A stretch of DNA of 64,000 bases from Macrostomum hystrix (lineage: Eukaryota; Platyhelminthes; Macrostomidae), in the NCBI GenBank assembly GCA_950097015.1, contig CATNEN010000011.1, forward strand, positions 1,906,001 through 1,970,000, written 5' to 3'. A program made the translations under genes and the position numbers. Shown piece by piece: positions 1-12,100 of this stretch (positions within the stretch are counted from its first letter, which is position 1; every line of letters begins with the position of its first letter). The notes under the pieces were generated by a model. That model saw only the letters and a program-made list of their open reading frames with translations. It was not told where the DNA came from and did not search any database.

Positions 1-1151
1 ATCGTTAAACGCGGAACAGCCAATCAGATTTCAAAGGAAAATTCTGGAAGGCTACGTATAAGGCGGTGTCGCAGAGCAAAGCTGAGAAAGCTGAACTGAG
101 CTTAAAAAGCTTTTAAAACAAGGGCAAATATTAAAATATGAAGCGTACTGCTCTGAATGCTGGTTAAGACACTAAAGCTTGGTATAATCTTCGCATTCGG
201 CCCTCGAACTGCAATAAATATATATATAAATGACGAAAACTCTGTATGTGCCTTATGTGCCTCAAAGTATATACGTAAAGGCAGACGCAAAAATAGTTCT
301 GCGTTAGGACTTTTCAGTAGAAAATGGATTCGTGGAATTTCGTTAGGCAAATTTCGAGTGAACATCTAACTCCGGATTTTATAATACACAAAAACTCGAT
401 AGTAATACATGTGTGCTTGAGATCAAGTAGTTTTTTGTTGTAGAGATATCATCGTTCAGCAGAAGGGAACAATATAGTAAGCCCATTAGAACTATTACGC
501 CCATGCATGCACGTAATTCCTCGACCTATAAGCCCTGAGGTAAAAGCCGAACTTTATTATTGCCATAGCCCCGAGAACATATGCAACGCGAACTACGCTG
601 AAAACAACTACGTTCATCTTATAAAAGAGATAAAGATTTCACCATTTTCAGACAAAAATCATGAAAACTTCAACATGCGAAAGAAAATCAATATAAATAG
701 CCAGATAACACACTATTTGATAGTTAGTGATCTGGCGTGCAGGTCTAAGGCATTTCGCTCTAATAGATAGCTACGACCTATATATACTCGTAGATGCATA
801 CATGCATTATGTAAAGGGAAATACATCATCTACGCTATGAAACAAATTATAAAATATCAAGATGCAGTCATAGATAGCTACGAGTATACAACCTACTTTG
901 ATTCATGGCCCAATCAGAAATCAGTAGCCAATCAGCTATTGCATGGGATAGAGGATCAGCGATTCCCCATCTCCAAATCCATAGGCATCCATATCGTGTT
1001 CTGTCTCTATGCCCTCGAAATCCTACATAAAAGAGAGCATATACGAGTATAAAGTCCGCCAAAAACCTCACCGAACATCAGTCCCGAGTTTCTTTTGAGT
1101 GTAGTTTCTTTAGCGAACAAAACTTTAACATAAATAACTTTAACTATAACA
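1..1151. other. 5' flank of the secreted-protein gene, no coding sequence recognised
   Basis: AT-rich DNA with only short chance open frames. Two CCAAT-type words (CCAATCAG) lie near 908-940, and TATAAAG lies near 1045-1051, about 100 nt before the ATG at 1152. This is a plausible core promoter for the downstream gene. The word TAGCTACGA recurs near 770 and 877. Nothing else is recognised. Confidence 0.4.
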
Positions 1152-4100
1152 ATGAACGCTAACAAAATCAGCTTGCTGCTGGTTCTGGTGGCTACTGTTG
1201 GCGTCATAACACCGATTGCTGTAAGTTTGTGAACTTTTTTGAGAAAACGGCTTTTTACATTTTATGGAACCTTTTTGTGAGCTATAATGAGCTTCAAGTA
1301 ATTGATTGTCATCCCAAACAAAGAACTCATTAAGAATTCGATTGTTATCCCAAACCAAGATCCCTTTCAATAGTCGATTGTTATCCCAAACCAAGATCTC
1401 TTTCAATAGTTGATTGTTATCCCAAACCAACATCTCTTTCAATAGTCGATTGTTATTCCAAACCAAGATCCCTTTCAATAGTCGATTGTTATCACTAATC
1501 AAGATCTCTTTCAATAGTCGATTGTTATCCCAAATCAAGATCTCTTTCAATAGTCGATTGTTATCCCAAACCAAGATCTCTTTCAATAGTCGATTGTTAT
1601 CCCAAACCAAGATCTCTTTCAATAGTCGATTGTTATCCCAAATCAAGATCTCTTTCAATAGTCGATTGTTATCCCAAACCAAGATCTCTTTCAATAGTCG
1701 ATTGTTATCCCAAATCAAGATCTCTTTCAATAGTCGATTGTTATCCCAAACCAAGATCTCTTTCAATAGTCGATTGTTATCCCAAATCAAGATCTCTTTC
1801 AATAGTCGATTGTTATCCCAAACCAAGATCTCTTTCAATAGTCGATTGTTATCCCAAACCAAGATCTCTTTCAATAGTCGATTGTTATCCCAAACCAAGA
1901 TCCCTTTTAATAGTCGAAGAAAGGTAGGGAGAAGACAGGCGGAAAGATATATCTTTTTAGAAAGAGAAAGATATTGGGTGTACATCATTAAAGGAGTTGT
2001 CTCAAATATATATTCTTTTTAGTTGGTGCAAAATTAAGAATAATTATTTCTTTAATTATCAGAGTCATTCAGGTGACTAGACCCCTAGTCTAGTTTCAGG
2101 TGTCTACCCTTGTAAAATTTCTTATTTCTTGTAGCTACGTAACATTATTCATCAGTATTACCTCGAATTGTTTCGTTTAAGCCACTACCCCAAATCCACT
2201 CTCATTGATAAGCCACTACCCCAAATCCCCTCATTGATATGCCACTACCCCAAATCCCCTCGTTGATAAGCCACTGCCCCGAATCCCCTCGTTGATAAGC
2301 CACTGCCCCGAATTCTCCCATTGATAAGCCACTGCCTCGAATTCTCCCATTGATAAGCCACTGCCCCGAATCCCCTCGTTGATAAGCCACTGCATCGAAT
2401 TCTCCCATTGATAAGCCACTGCCCCGAATCCCCTCGTTGATAAGCCACTGCCCCAAATCCCCTCGTTGATAAGCCACTGCCTCGAATTCTCCCATTGATA
2501 AGCCACTGCCCCGAATCCCCTCGTTGATAAGCCACTGCCCCGAATCCCCTCGTTGATAAGCCACTGCCTCGAATTCTCCCATTGATCAGATTCCAAAAAC
2601 AGGTGCCACATTGAGCACAAAAATCTATGAAAACAGCTGAAGCCTTGTAAGACTTAAAACACCAATTAGACATGCGCATTTTTTTAAACAAACAGACCTG
2701 ACCTACCTAATCAGCTGAGCTAGCAGTGACTGTTGCTGACGCAGATGCAGATACCTTGGGATAGAAAATTATTCTGAAAAGAGAAAATTCTATTTAACCA
2801 GTTAAGCACACATTTTTTATTGACCATTGCGACCTGGATGACAATTTCGAACAGAAAAAATATTTCCAACTCTAACTCATAGAAATGGGGGGAGAAAGTA
2901 GTTTCCTGTTTAAACACCTGCCTTAGGATAATTGTAAAAGCGTCGTGCTTTGTTTTTAAAAGACCATAGAAAAATATAGGGATTTGATCCCCTTTGAATT
3001 TGAAAGAACTCATTATTCATGCATTTTTCCATCTATAAACCATTTGATAAGGTGTGAAATTCAGGGGGAAAAGCGACAAAAAACGAAATACAAATATTTT
3101 ATTAGCCTGGTCCTTTGGGACTCAAAAAGAACAACGCTTCGCACCAATCATCTTATGTAGGCAGATAATTTAATGGCCAGTCAGTAGTTGCCATCGATAA
3201 TGATCTCTGTTACAAGGAGCTGCCTCTCACCTGAATCTTCAGCATTTCAGGAGCTGCCTCTCACCTGAATCTTCAGCAGTTCAGGAGCTGCCTCTCACCT
3301 GAATCTTCAGCAGTTCAGGAGCTGCCTCTCACCTGAATCTTCAGCATTTCAGGAGCTGCCTCTCACCTGAATCTTCAGCATTTCAGGAGCTGCCTCTCAC
3401 CTGAATCTTCAGCGGTTCAGGAGCTGCCTCTCACCTGAATCTTCAGCATTTCAGGAGCTGCCTCTCACCTGAATCTTCAGCAGTTCAGGAGCTGCCTCTC
3501 ACCTGAATCTTCAGCGGTTCAGGAGCTGCCTCTCACCTGAATCTTCAGCAGTTCAAGAGCTGCCTCTCACCTGAATCTTCAGCAGTTCAGGAGCTGCCTC
3601 TCACCTGAATCTTCAACAGTTCAAGAGCTGCCTCTCACCTGAATCTTCAGCAGTTCAGGAGCTGCCTTTCACCTGAATCTTCAGCAGTTCAAGAGCTGCC
3701 ACTCACCTGAATCTTCAACAGTTCAGGAGCTGTCTCTCACCTGAATCTTCAGCATTTCAGGAGCTGCCTCTCACCTGAATCTTCAGCATTTCAGGAGCTG
3801 CCTCTCACCTGAATCTTAAGCGGTTCAGGAGCTGCCTCTCACCTGAATCTTCAGCATTTCAGGAGCTGCCTCTCACCTGAATCTTCAGCGGTTCAGGAGC
3901 TGCCTCTCACCTGAATCTTCAGCAGTTCAGGAGCTGTCTCTCACCTGAATCTCCAGCAGTTCAAGAGCTGTCTCTCACCTGAATCTTCAGCAGTTCAGGA
4001 GCTGCCTCTCACCTGAATCTTCAGCAGTTCAGGAGCTGTCTCTCACCTGAATCTCCAGCAGTTCAAGAGCTGTCTCTCACCTGAATCTTCAGCAGTTCAG

Positions 4101-4967
4101 GAGCTGCCTCTCACCTGAATCTTCAGCAGTTCAAGAGCTGCCTCTCACCTGAATCTTCAGCAGTTCAGGAGCTGCCTCTCACCTGAATCTTCAACAGTTC
4201 AAGAGCTGCCTCTCACCTGAATCTTCAGCAGTTCAGGAGCTGCCTTTCACCTGAATCTTCAGCAGTTCAAGAGCTGCCACTCACCTGAATCTTCAACAGT
4301 TCAGGAGCTGTCTCTCACCTGAATCTTCAGCATTTCAGGAGCTGCCTCTCACCTGAATCTTCAGCATTTCAGGAGCTGCCTCTCACCTGAATCTTCAGCA
4401 GTTCAAGAGCTGCCTCTCACCTGAATCTTCAGCAGTTCAGGAGCTGCCTCTCACCTGAATCTTCAGTAGTTCAGGCTCTACGTTTTTCCTGAATCTTCAG
4501 CAGTTCAGGCTCTACCTCTCACCTGAATCTTCAGTAGTTCAGGCTCTACCTCTCACCTGAATCTTCAGCAGTTCAGGCTCTACCTCTCACCTGAATCTTC
4601 AGTAGTTCAGGCTCTACCTCTCACCTGAATCTCAAGGACTCATTGTCATAGTCGGGCCCCTGTTGAAGCTCCCCTCCCGCCCCTTCCGCAGCACTCGTCC
4701 CCAGCCCCAGCCGCAGCCGCCGATGCGGACGCCGACTGCGCCGCCACCGGTCGCAACTGCCGAGGCGGTGTACGCGACCCGGCTGTGCTGCGCTCCGAGA
4801 CACGCCTGATGCGCCTGTTCTTCGATGAGATGGGACTCAAACTGCCGGCCGCATGCGCCGCCCACTGCGACCAACTCAGAGCCGGCCCAGTCGCCGACAA
4901 ATGCGTCGGGGCCTGCTACGACGCGATGCTGCGCTCGGTGAATCTTGAGCGACAGCTGCTCAGCTGA
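1152..4967 (+). CDS. small secreted cysteine-containing protein, two exons
   Basis: Two exons: 1152-1220 and 4692-4967, both joined in phase 0, giving 114 aa. Exon 1 encodes Met plus a textbook hydrophobic signal peptide (residues about 5-23, rich in Leu/Val/Ala) and stops exactly at a GTAAGT donor. Exon 2 follows a pyrimidine-rich acceptor (CCCCTTCCGCAG) and begins with a Ser/Pro/Ala linker. Mature features are six cysteines: a CX6C pair, then CX3C and CX3C motifs 11 residues apart, as in a disulfide-clamped helical hairpin. I do not recognise the family, and no function is claimed; a secreted hormone-like or structural peptide is possible. The 3.47-kb intron is mostly minisatellite, and exon 2 sits between two arrays of one repeat family. 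The splice junctions are inferred from phase and consensus, not from transcripts. An acceptor slightly downstream is an alternative. Confidence 0.6.
1296..1917. repeat. minisatellite, 36-nt unit, about 17 copies (intron)
   Basis: Near-identical 36-nt units carrying GATTGTTATCCCAAACC followed by AAGATCTCTTTCAATAGTC. It starts about 75 nt after the donor of the secreted-protein gene. Because 36 is a multiple of 3, both strands show long open frames (12-residue periodic peptides); these are not genes. Confidence 0.95.
2179..2587. repeat. minisatellite, 29-nt unit, about 14 copies (intron)
   Basis: Units built from TTGATAAGCCACTGCCCC plus GAATCCCCTCG, with a second subtype carrying GAATTCTCCCA. 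It lies in the same 3.5-kb intron. With a 29-nt period, the three overlapping antisense open frames are repeat artefacts. Confidence 0.95.
2588..3213. other. unique intronic DNA, nothing recognised
   Basis: AT-rich unique sequence between two arrays in the intron of the secreted-protein gene. A short antisense open frame at 2720-3013 has no recognisable domain and no supporting context. Confidence 0.4.
3214..4635. repeat. minisatellite family A, 34-nt unit, about 40 copies (intron)
   Basis: 34-nt units with the core CTCTCACCTGAATCTTCA, followed by GCAGTTCAGGAGCTGC or a close variant. The array ends about 55 nt before the exon 2 acceptor of the secreted-protein gene. A block of variant units (one with CTTTCACC, then one with CACTCACC) recurs about 0.56 kb later, showing higher-order duplication. 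The last copies (4460-4630) are a distinct subtype with GGCTCTAC. Confidence 0.95.
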
Positions 4968-5430
4968 GCACATTGCCCGAAGGAAGGAAATTGACACTTC
5001 GAAGACACAAGAAAATACATATTTTCGAAATTCAAAAGCTTGGAGAACAGAAAACGAGATTAGGTCTTCGCTTTTTTATTTTTTTCATTTGACCTACTTA
5101 GAATCGTAGATGGGACACTATATTTGCCTAAGGGATACCTTCAGGTTTAAGCTATGTACGTATAATCTTCTCATTTCAGCAAAAAAAATTATCTCATTAT
5201 TTAACGAGGTATTTTGAAACTAGACAAAGTATTATAATTCTTCAATTAACTCAGTTCAGAAGTGGCTAATGAAAGAGTATATTTTTAAGAAGAGAGCACG
5301 AAGATTTTAAAGAGTAGATAAATCTCATACATGTGATTTGGATTTTCCTAATGTTGATTTGCAAGATATCACTCTTCCAATAGGTAAGGTTGACATTTAA
5401 CAAATCTGTAGCTACTTATTTCGGAAAACT
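4968..5430. other. 3' flank of the secreted-protein gene
   Basis: AT-rich unique DNA after the stop codon; it probably contains the 3' UTR. No AATAAA clearly placed for this gene was found. No other feature is seen. Confidence 0.3.
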
Positions 5431-8400
5431 TCAGTAGATTAGACGCTACCACTCACCTGAATCTTCACAAATTAGGGAACTGTCTCTCACCTGAATCTTC
5501 GCAAATTAGGGAGCTGTCTCTCACCTGAATCTTCACAAACTAGGGAGCTGTCTCTCACCTGAATCTTCACAAATTAGGGAGCTGTCTCTCACCTGAATCT
5601 TCACAAACTAGGGAGCTGTCTCTCACCTGAATCTTCACAAATTAGGGAACTGTCTCTCACCTGAATCTTCACAAATTAGGGAGCTGTCTCTCACCTGAAT
5701 CTTCACAAATTAGGGAGCTGTCTCTCACCTGAATCTTCACAAATTAGGGAGCTGTCTCTCACCTGAATCTTCACAAATTAGGGAGCTGTCTCTCACCTGA
5801 ATCTTCACAAATTAGGGAACTGTCTCTCACCTGAATCTTCACAAATTAGGGAACTGTCTCTCACCTGAATCTTCACAAATTAGGGAACTGTCTCTCGCCT
5901 GAATCTTCACAAATTAGGGAACTGTCTCTCACCTGAATCTTCACAAATTAGGGAGCTGTCTCTCACCTGAATCTTCACAAATTAGGGAGCTGTCTCTCAC
6001 CTGAATCTTCACAAACTAGGGAGCTGTCTCTCACCTGAATCTTCACAAATTAGGGAACTGTCTCTCACCTGAATCTTCACAAATTAGGGAGCTGTCTCTC
6101 ACCTGAATCTTCACAAATTAGGGAACTGTCTCTCACCTGAATCTTCACAAATTAGGGAGCTGTCTCTCACCTGAATCTTCACAAATTAGGGAGCTGTCTC
6201 TCACCTGAATCTTCACAAACTAGGGAGCTGTCTCTCACCTGAATCTTCACAAATTAGGGAACTGTCTCTCACCTGAATCTTCACAAATTAGGGAGCTGTC
6301 TCTCACCTGAATCTTCACAAATTAGGGAGCTGCCTCTCACCTGAATCTTCACAAATTAGGGAGCTGTCTCTCACCTGAATCTTCACAAATTAGGGAGCTG
6401 TCTCTCACCTGAATCTTCACAAATTAGGGAGCTGTCTCTCACCTGAATCTTCACAAATTAGGGAGCTGTCTCTCACCTGAATCTTCACAAATTAGGGAGC
6501 TGTCTCTCACCTGAATCTTCACAAATTAGGGAGCTGTCTCTCACCTGAATCTTCACAAATTAGGGAGCTGTCTCTCACCTGAATCTTCACAAATTAGGGA
6601 GCTGTCTCTCACCTGAATCTTCACAAATTAGGGAGCTGTCTCTCACCTGAATCTTCACAAATTAGGGAGCTGTCTCTCACCTGAATCTTCACAAATTAGG
6701 GAGCTGTCTCTCACCTGAATCTTCACGAATTAGGGAGCTGTCTCTCACCTGAATCTTCACAAATTAGGGAGCTGTCTCTCACCTGAATCTTCACAAATTA
6801 GGGCGCTGTCTCTCACCTGAATCTTCCCAAATTAGGGAGCTGTCTCTCACCTGAATCTTCACAAATTAGGGAGCTACCTCTCACCTGAATCTTCACAAAT
6901 TAGGGAGCTGTCTCTCACCTGAATCTTCACAAATTCGGGAGCTGTCTCTCACCTGAATCTTCACGAATTCCGGAGCTGTCTCTCACCTGAATCTTCACGA
7001 ATTCCGGAGCTGCCTCTCACCTGAATCTTCACAAATTAGGGAGCTGTCTCTCACCTGAATCTTCACAAATTAGGGAGCTGTCTCTAACCTGAATCTTCAC
7101 GAATTCCGGAGCTGCCTCTCACCTGAATCTTCACAAATTAGGGAGCTACCTCTCACCTGAATCTTCACAAATTAGGGAGCTGTCTCTAACCTGAATCTTC
7201 ACAAATTCGGGAGCTGTCTCTCACCTGAATCTTCACAAATTAGGGAGCTGTCTCTCACCTGAATCTTCACAAATTAGGGAGCTGTCTCTCACCTGAATCT
7301 TCACAAGTGAGGGAACTGTCTCTCACCTGAATCTTCACAAGTGAGGGAACTGTCTCTCACCTGAATCTTCACAAATTAGGGAACTGGCTCTCACCTGAAT
7401 CTTCACAAATTAGGGAGCTACCTCTCACCTTAATCTTCACAAATAAGGGAGCTGTCTCTCACCTGAATCTTCACGAATTCCGGAGCTGCCTCTCACCTGA
7501 ATCTTCACAAATTAGGGAGCTACCTCTCACCTGAATCTTCACAAATTAGGGAGCTGTCTCTCACCTGAATCTTCACAAATTCGGGAGCTGTCTCTCACCT
7601 GAATCTTCACAAATTAGGGAGCTGTCTCTCACCTGAATCTTCACAAATTAGGGAGCTGTCTCTCACCTGAATCTTCACAAACTAGGGAGCTGTCTCTCAC
7701 CTGAATCTTCACAAATTAGGGAGCTGTCTCTCACCTGAATCTTCACAAATTAGGGAGCTGTCTCTCACCTGAATCTTCACAAATTAGGGAGCTGTCTCTC
7801 ACCTGAATCTTCACGAATTAGGGAGCTGTCTCTCACCTGAATCTTCACAAATTAGGGAGCTGCCTCTCACCTGAATCTTCACAAATTAGGGAGCTGTCTC
7901 TCACCTGAATCTTCACAAATTAGGGAGCTGCCTCTCACCTGAATCTTCACAAATTAGGGAGCTGTCTCTCACCTGAATCTTCACAAATTAGGGAGCTGCC
8001 TCTCACCTGAATCTTCACAAATTAGGGAGCTGTCTCTCACCTGAATCTTTTCAAATTACGGAGCTACCTCTCACCTGAATCTTCACAAATTAGGGAGCTG
8101 TCTCTCACCTGAATCTTCACAAATTAGGGAGCTGTCTCTCACCTGAATCTTCACAAATTAGGGAGCTGTCTCTCACCTGAATCTTTTCAAATTACGGAGC
8201 TACCTCTCACCTGAATCTTCACAAATTAGGGAGCTGTCTCTCACCTGAATCTTTAACAGTTCAGAAGGTGCCTCGCACCTGAACTTTCAGCTGTGCACGC
8301 TCTACTTCTTATCTGAGTCTTCAGCAGTTCAGGAGCTACCTCTCACCTGAATGTTCAGCAGTTCACGCTCAACTACGTACCTGAGTCTTCAGCAGTTCTG

Positions 8401-8440
8401 GAGGTGTCTCTCACCTGAATCTTCAGCAGCTCAGACTTTA
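5431..8440. repeat. minisatellite family A, downstream array, 34-nt unit, more than 80 copies
   Basis: 34-nt units sharing the core CTCTCACCTGAATCTTCA with the array at 3214-4635, but with ACAAATTAGGGAGCTG in place of GCAGTTCAGGAGCTG. Homogeneous in the middle, with variants (GAATTCCGGAGC, CAAGTGAGGG) toward the right end. It decays into diverged units carrying the first subtype's AGCAGTTC at 8250-8440. Confidence 0.95.
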
Positions 8441-8821
8441 ACTCTCTTCTGAAAAATCGAAACCCGTATTTTCAGCATATTAGCTGCCGTCGCAGATTGC
8501 TACGTTAACGGCAGTCACGAATCTTCATGCTACCAGAATATGACAAGCTCAATCTACATGCCTCCTTGCTCAAATCCGATTAGCCCTAGGCCGGGTCAAT
8601 TAGCAGTTTGATCAGTCGTTTGTAATGGGGCCTGTCAGGGGAGCAGAAAATATCCACTTTCCTAAATGGAAATAATCTATTAGACCACGCCACAGATACT
8701 GGGATGTGGGATCAGTGCCCGTCGCGTGGCGGGGGTTGGGCACAAAGACGCGATAGCAATTATTTAATGAGGCTTCACTAATTGTATTGATTATCGCCAC
8801 AGACTATAGCTAATGTGAAGA
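8441..8821. other. intergenic DNA, nothing firmly recognised
   Basis: Moderately GC-balanced unique sequence between the repeat array and a SINE. Short antisense open frame only. It may contain an old mobile-element relic, but no termini or duplications were found. Confidence 0.3.
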
Positions 8822-8985
8822 TATGGTGGCAGAGCCGTTTAAAGCGTTTGCCTCTCGCACCAAGGTCCGTGAGCTCGATTCCGCAATATACGCCCTTTAA
8901 GGGCTGCAAGCTCCTAGGCACCGACGAGACGACGAGAAAGTCAGGACAGTTCTACACACCTGTGTGAGTGTGTGCCTGCGTACGA
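8822..8985 (+). mobile_element. SINE family 1, partial copy
   Basis: tRNA-like head with A box (TGGCAGAGCCGTTTAAAGCG) and B box (GAGCTCGATTCCGC), then the family body including AAAGTCAGGACAG and ACACACCTGTGTGAGTGTG. The middle of the body is missing compared with the copy at 10638. Confidence 0.75.
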
Positions 8986-9113
8986 TAGCTGTTAGAAATC
9001 AGTCAAAAAATTAAAATACTGGACAACTGATACAACTGATCATTTTATCATAACAAGCATATAATTAAAAAATGGCTTTGCAGGACTTCAACAATCCATG
9101 ATTCCTTCCTTTG

Positions 9114-9119
9114 TTTATT
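9114..9119 (-). terminator. probable poly(A) signal of PWP1
   Basis: AATAAA on the minus strand, about 49 nt downstream of the PWP1 stop codon at 9168-9170. Confidence 0.5.
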
Positions 9120-9167
9120 TTAATATAATTTTCGCAGAGAAAACAATAGTGTGGGACCATCTCAGAC

Positions 9168-12100
9168 TCAAACACTGACCCCCTGACTCTGCAGATAATT
9201 CCTAACCTTGGCGTGTTCACGCACGTCCCAAACTTGAAATCCAGTCAGCCCGGTGATGCCCAGGACGCACTGACAGTCAGGATTGGCCGTGACTTTGGTC
9301 ACATCGCCCACATTCCAGTTGTGCTCAGCTAAGAGTTTCCATTCGCCATTCTGATTGGCCCGCCAAAGTTTAACGAGTCCGTCAGCACCGCCGGTGCACA
9401 GCAGCTGGTCTGTGACGCACATGCCTGAGCAGGCACCGCTGTGTGCTGACAAACTCGACACCGCGGCTCCGGGTGCTCTGGCGTCGCATCGTTGAACGGA
9501 GCCCGCCTCGGTGGAAGCCAGGAAGTAGAATGGATTGCGGCGATCCCAAGCCAGCCGCTCGCATTCGCCGTCAAGCTTCCAGACTGGCGACGATGGCGAG
9601 GATGCAGAGGCGGCGTCAGTCGGCTGCTGCTGAGGTGCCCGACAGTCGACTAGGCGAGCTTTGGAGTCGTAGCCGCCAGTGAGAAGAAGGTGCGGCTCCT
9701 GGCATGGGAAAATTATTGTGTCCACATTAGCTCCTAGTGACCCCAGTAACCTGGCTGAAAATTATCCCGTTCTGATCCGAGCACAGTGGCTGAAAATTAT
9801 CCCTATTGTTATCATAGTACCCTGGTATAAAATTATCCCTATTGTAATCCTAGTACCCAGGTAGCAATTTATCCTATTCTGATCCAAGTACCTAGGTTGC
9901 AAATTATCCCATTCAAATCCTAGTACCTTGGTAGCAAATTCTCCCATTCAAATCCTAGTACCTTGGTAGCAAATTATCCCTATTATAATCCCAGTAACCT
10001 GGTAGCAATTTATCCCTATTATAATCCCAGTACCCTAGTATCAAATTATCCCTATTGTGATCCCAGTAACCTGGTAGCAAATTATCCCTAATCCCAGTAC
10101 CCTAGTATCAAATTATCTCTATTGTGATCCCAGTAACCTGGTAGCAAATTATCCCTATTGTGATCCCAGTAACCTGGTAGCAAATTATCCCTATTGTGAT
10201 CCCAGTACTCTGGTATCGAATTATCACTATTGTGATCCTAGTCTTCACAAAGAGATCAGGAGTTCGAATCTTTGCTCATTTGGAGTGTAATCCCACGGGC
10301 AATAAATGAAGTCCCGAAAAAGCCTCACCTGCGGGTGCCAAGCCAGGCATTGCACCTTGTCGCTGTGCAGTTTTTCTAGCATTCTCACGCACTTCCTCGT
10401 GTCAATGTCCCACAGGCCGACCTTTTTATCGGCGCTGGCGCTAGCCAAGGCCTGTTGAGAGCGCGGGTTCCAGGCGAGGTCCAAAACTGCGTCCTTGTGG
10501 CCTGCGGGAATCAATGTGCTGTCCGCATGTATCTAGAGCTGGCCCGAAAGTGACTACCCGAGCAGAAGATTGAATTCATTTTGAACCAGATTTAAAATGG
10601 AAGGGTGGGTGATAGTGCTTATGACTCCTTCCTTCGAGGGGGGAGTGAGTGGCAGAGCGGTTAACGCGTTTGCCTCTCACACCAAGGTCCCTGAGCTCGA
10701 TTCCGCGGCGAGGCCGCATTAAATTGGGGCGCAGCCACGGAGAAAAGGCTTGGTGGCTTGTCGTGCAATTCACGTCCTCGAGGGCCAACCTCCAAGGCAC
10801 AGTGAGAGTGTACACTGCCTGACGAAGAGAAAGTCAGGGCAGATGTACACACCTGTGTGAGCGTGTGCCTGCGTACAGTATCTGTGTGCTCAGGAGTCAG
10901 CGAAATGGGCAGAATTGCCTCCTCGCTGGCTGCGGGTCTACAGTGTCACCAATTGATGTGCCATTTTACTCCTGTGTAATAATAATTATTATCATACATT
11001 CCATCGCAACTCTAGGCCCCCCAACAGATGGAATGAATGAAGCTTTCGCTTCCACTTCCACAGGGAAGCGAGCGAAGTTTGCACAAAGCAACTTTACATG
11101 TATGAAGTGGAGAAAATTCGATTTGTTCTCAAAATAGCGACACCAACCTTCCAGCTGGGCTGACGGCAGCAGTGCTTCAACCAGGTCCAGATCCCAGAGC
11201 TGCACAGCTGGCTCCATGCAGCCAACAGCCAGCAAGTGACCGCTGCGACCCACCCACTCGAAGCAGAGAGGCATGGAGTCCAGGTAGAAGCATCTGTGCA
11301 CATAGAACTGTTTATTAGGCTCATTGTAGACATGAATTTCAGCCTCTGAGATGGCCTGGGCCTGCTGAACCTGGGCTACAACAATCAGATTGTCAGTTGG
11401 CACCAGTTTGGTGTCCTCATCATCTTCGTCGTCTTCATCAATGCTGGCATCGTCATCGGCGTCAAGATCTGCGGCGTCCAAATTTTCGTTCTCATCGTCA
11501 TCATCATCAGGTTCCAGATTGTCGCCATTGGGATCAATCATGTGGGTATCTTGATCATCGCTAGGATGTTCACCGGCAGAACTATTTGCAGCTTTGCGGG
11601 CTGCTTGCCTTGAAAATGGGTCCATTTGTTTAACAATTTTAAAATGATGATAGCCAGGTTGTCACTGGGTGAGTGTCAGAGTGGTCTAAGGCGTACGCTT
11701 CTTGCAAATTGGTTTAATTCTTGAGCTCGATTTTGACCCAAGGCTACTGGGCTTGGGGCCTTGTACACTTGGAATTTACACCCTATAGGGCAAACCCCCT
11801 AGGTACAGTGACAATGCCTGACAACAATCAGAAAGTCAGGTCAGATGTCGAGACTTAAGTGAGTGTGTGCCTATGTATGGAATCTGTGTGTATGCGTACC
11901 TAGGAGTCAGCAGACTAGGCTGAATTGCCTTCTTGTTAGCAGTGGGTCATTTGTCACAAAATGATGGTGTTATCCTAATGCAATGCACATGGCTCTCTTG
12001 CAAATATTATTATTATTTGCCCATTATGACTAGCTAGGTTGTCAAAGGATGCATGCTTAACACAGTTACTTGTTAAATATACAAAATAAACTTTACTACT

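Noticed and set aside
1140-2022. Open frames of 202-282 codons on both strands
   Set aside because: They run through the 36-nt tandem array; period divisible by 3 keeps frames open, and peptides are simple 12-residue repeats with no conserved ends.
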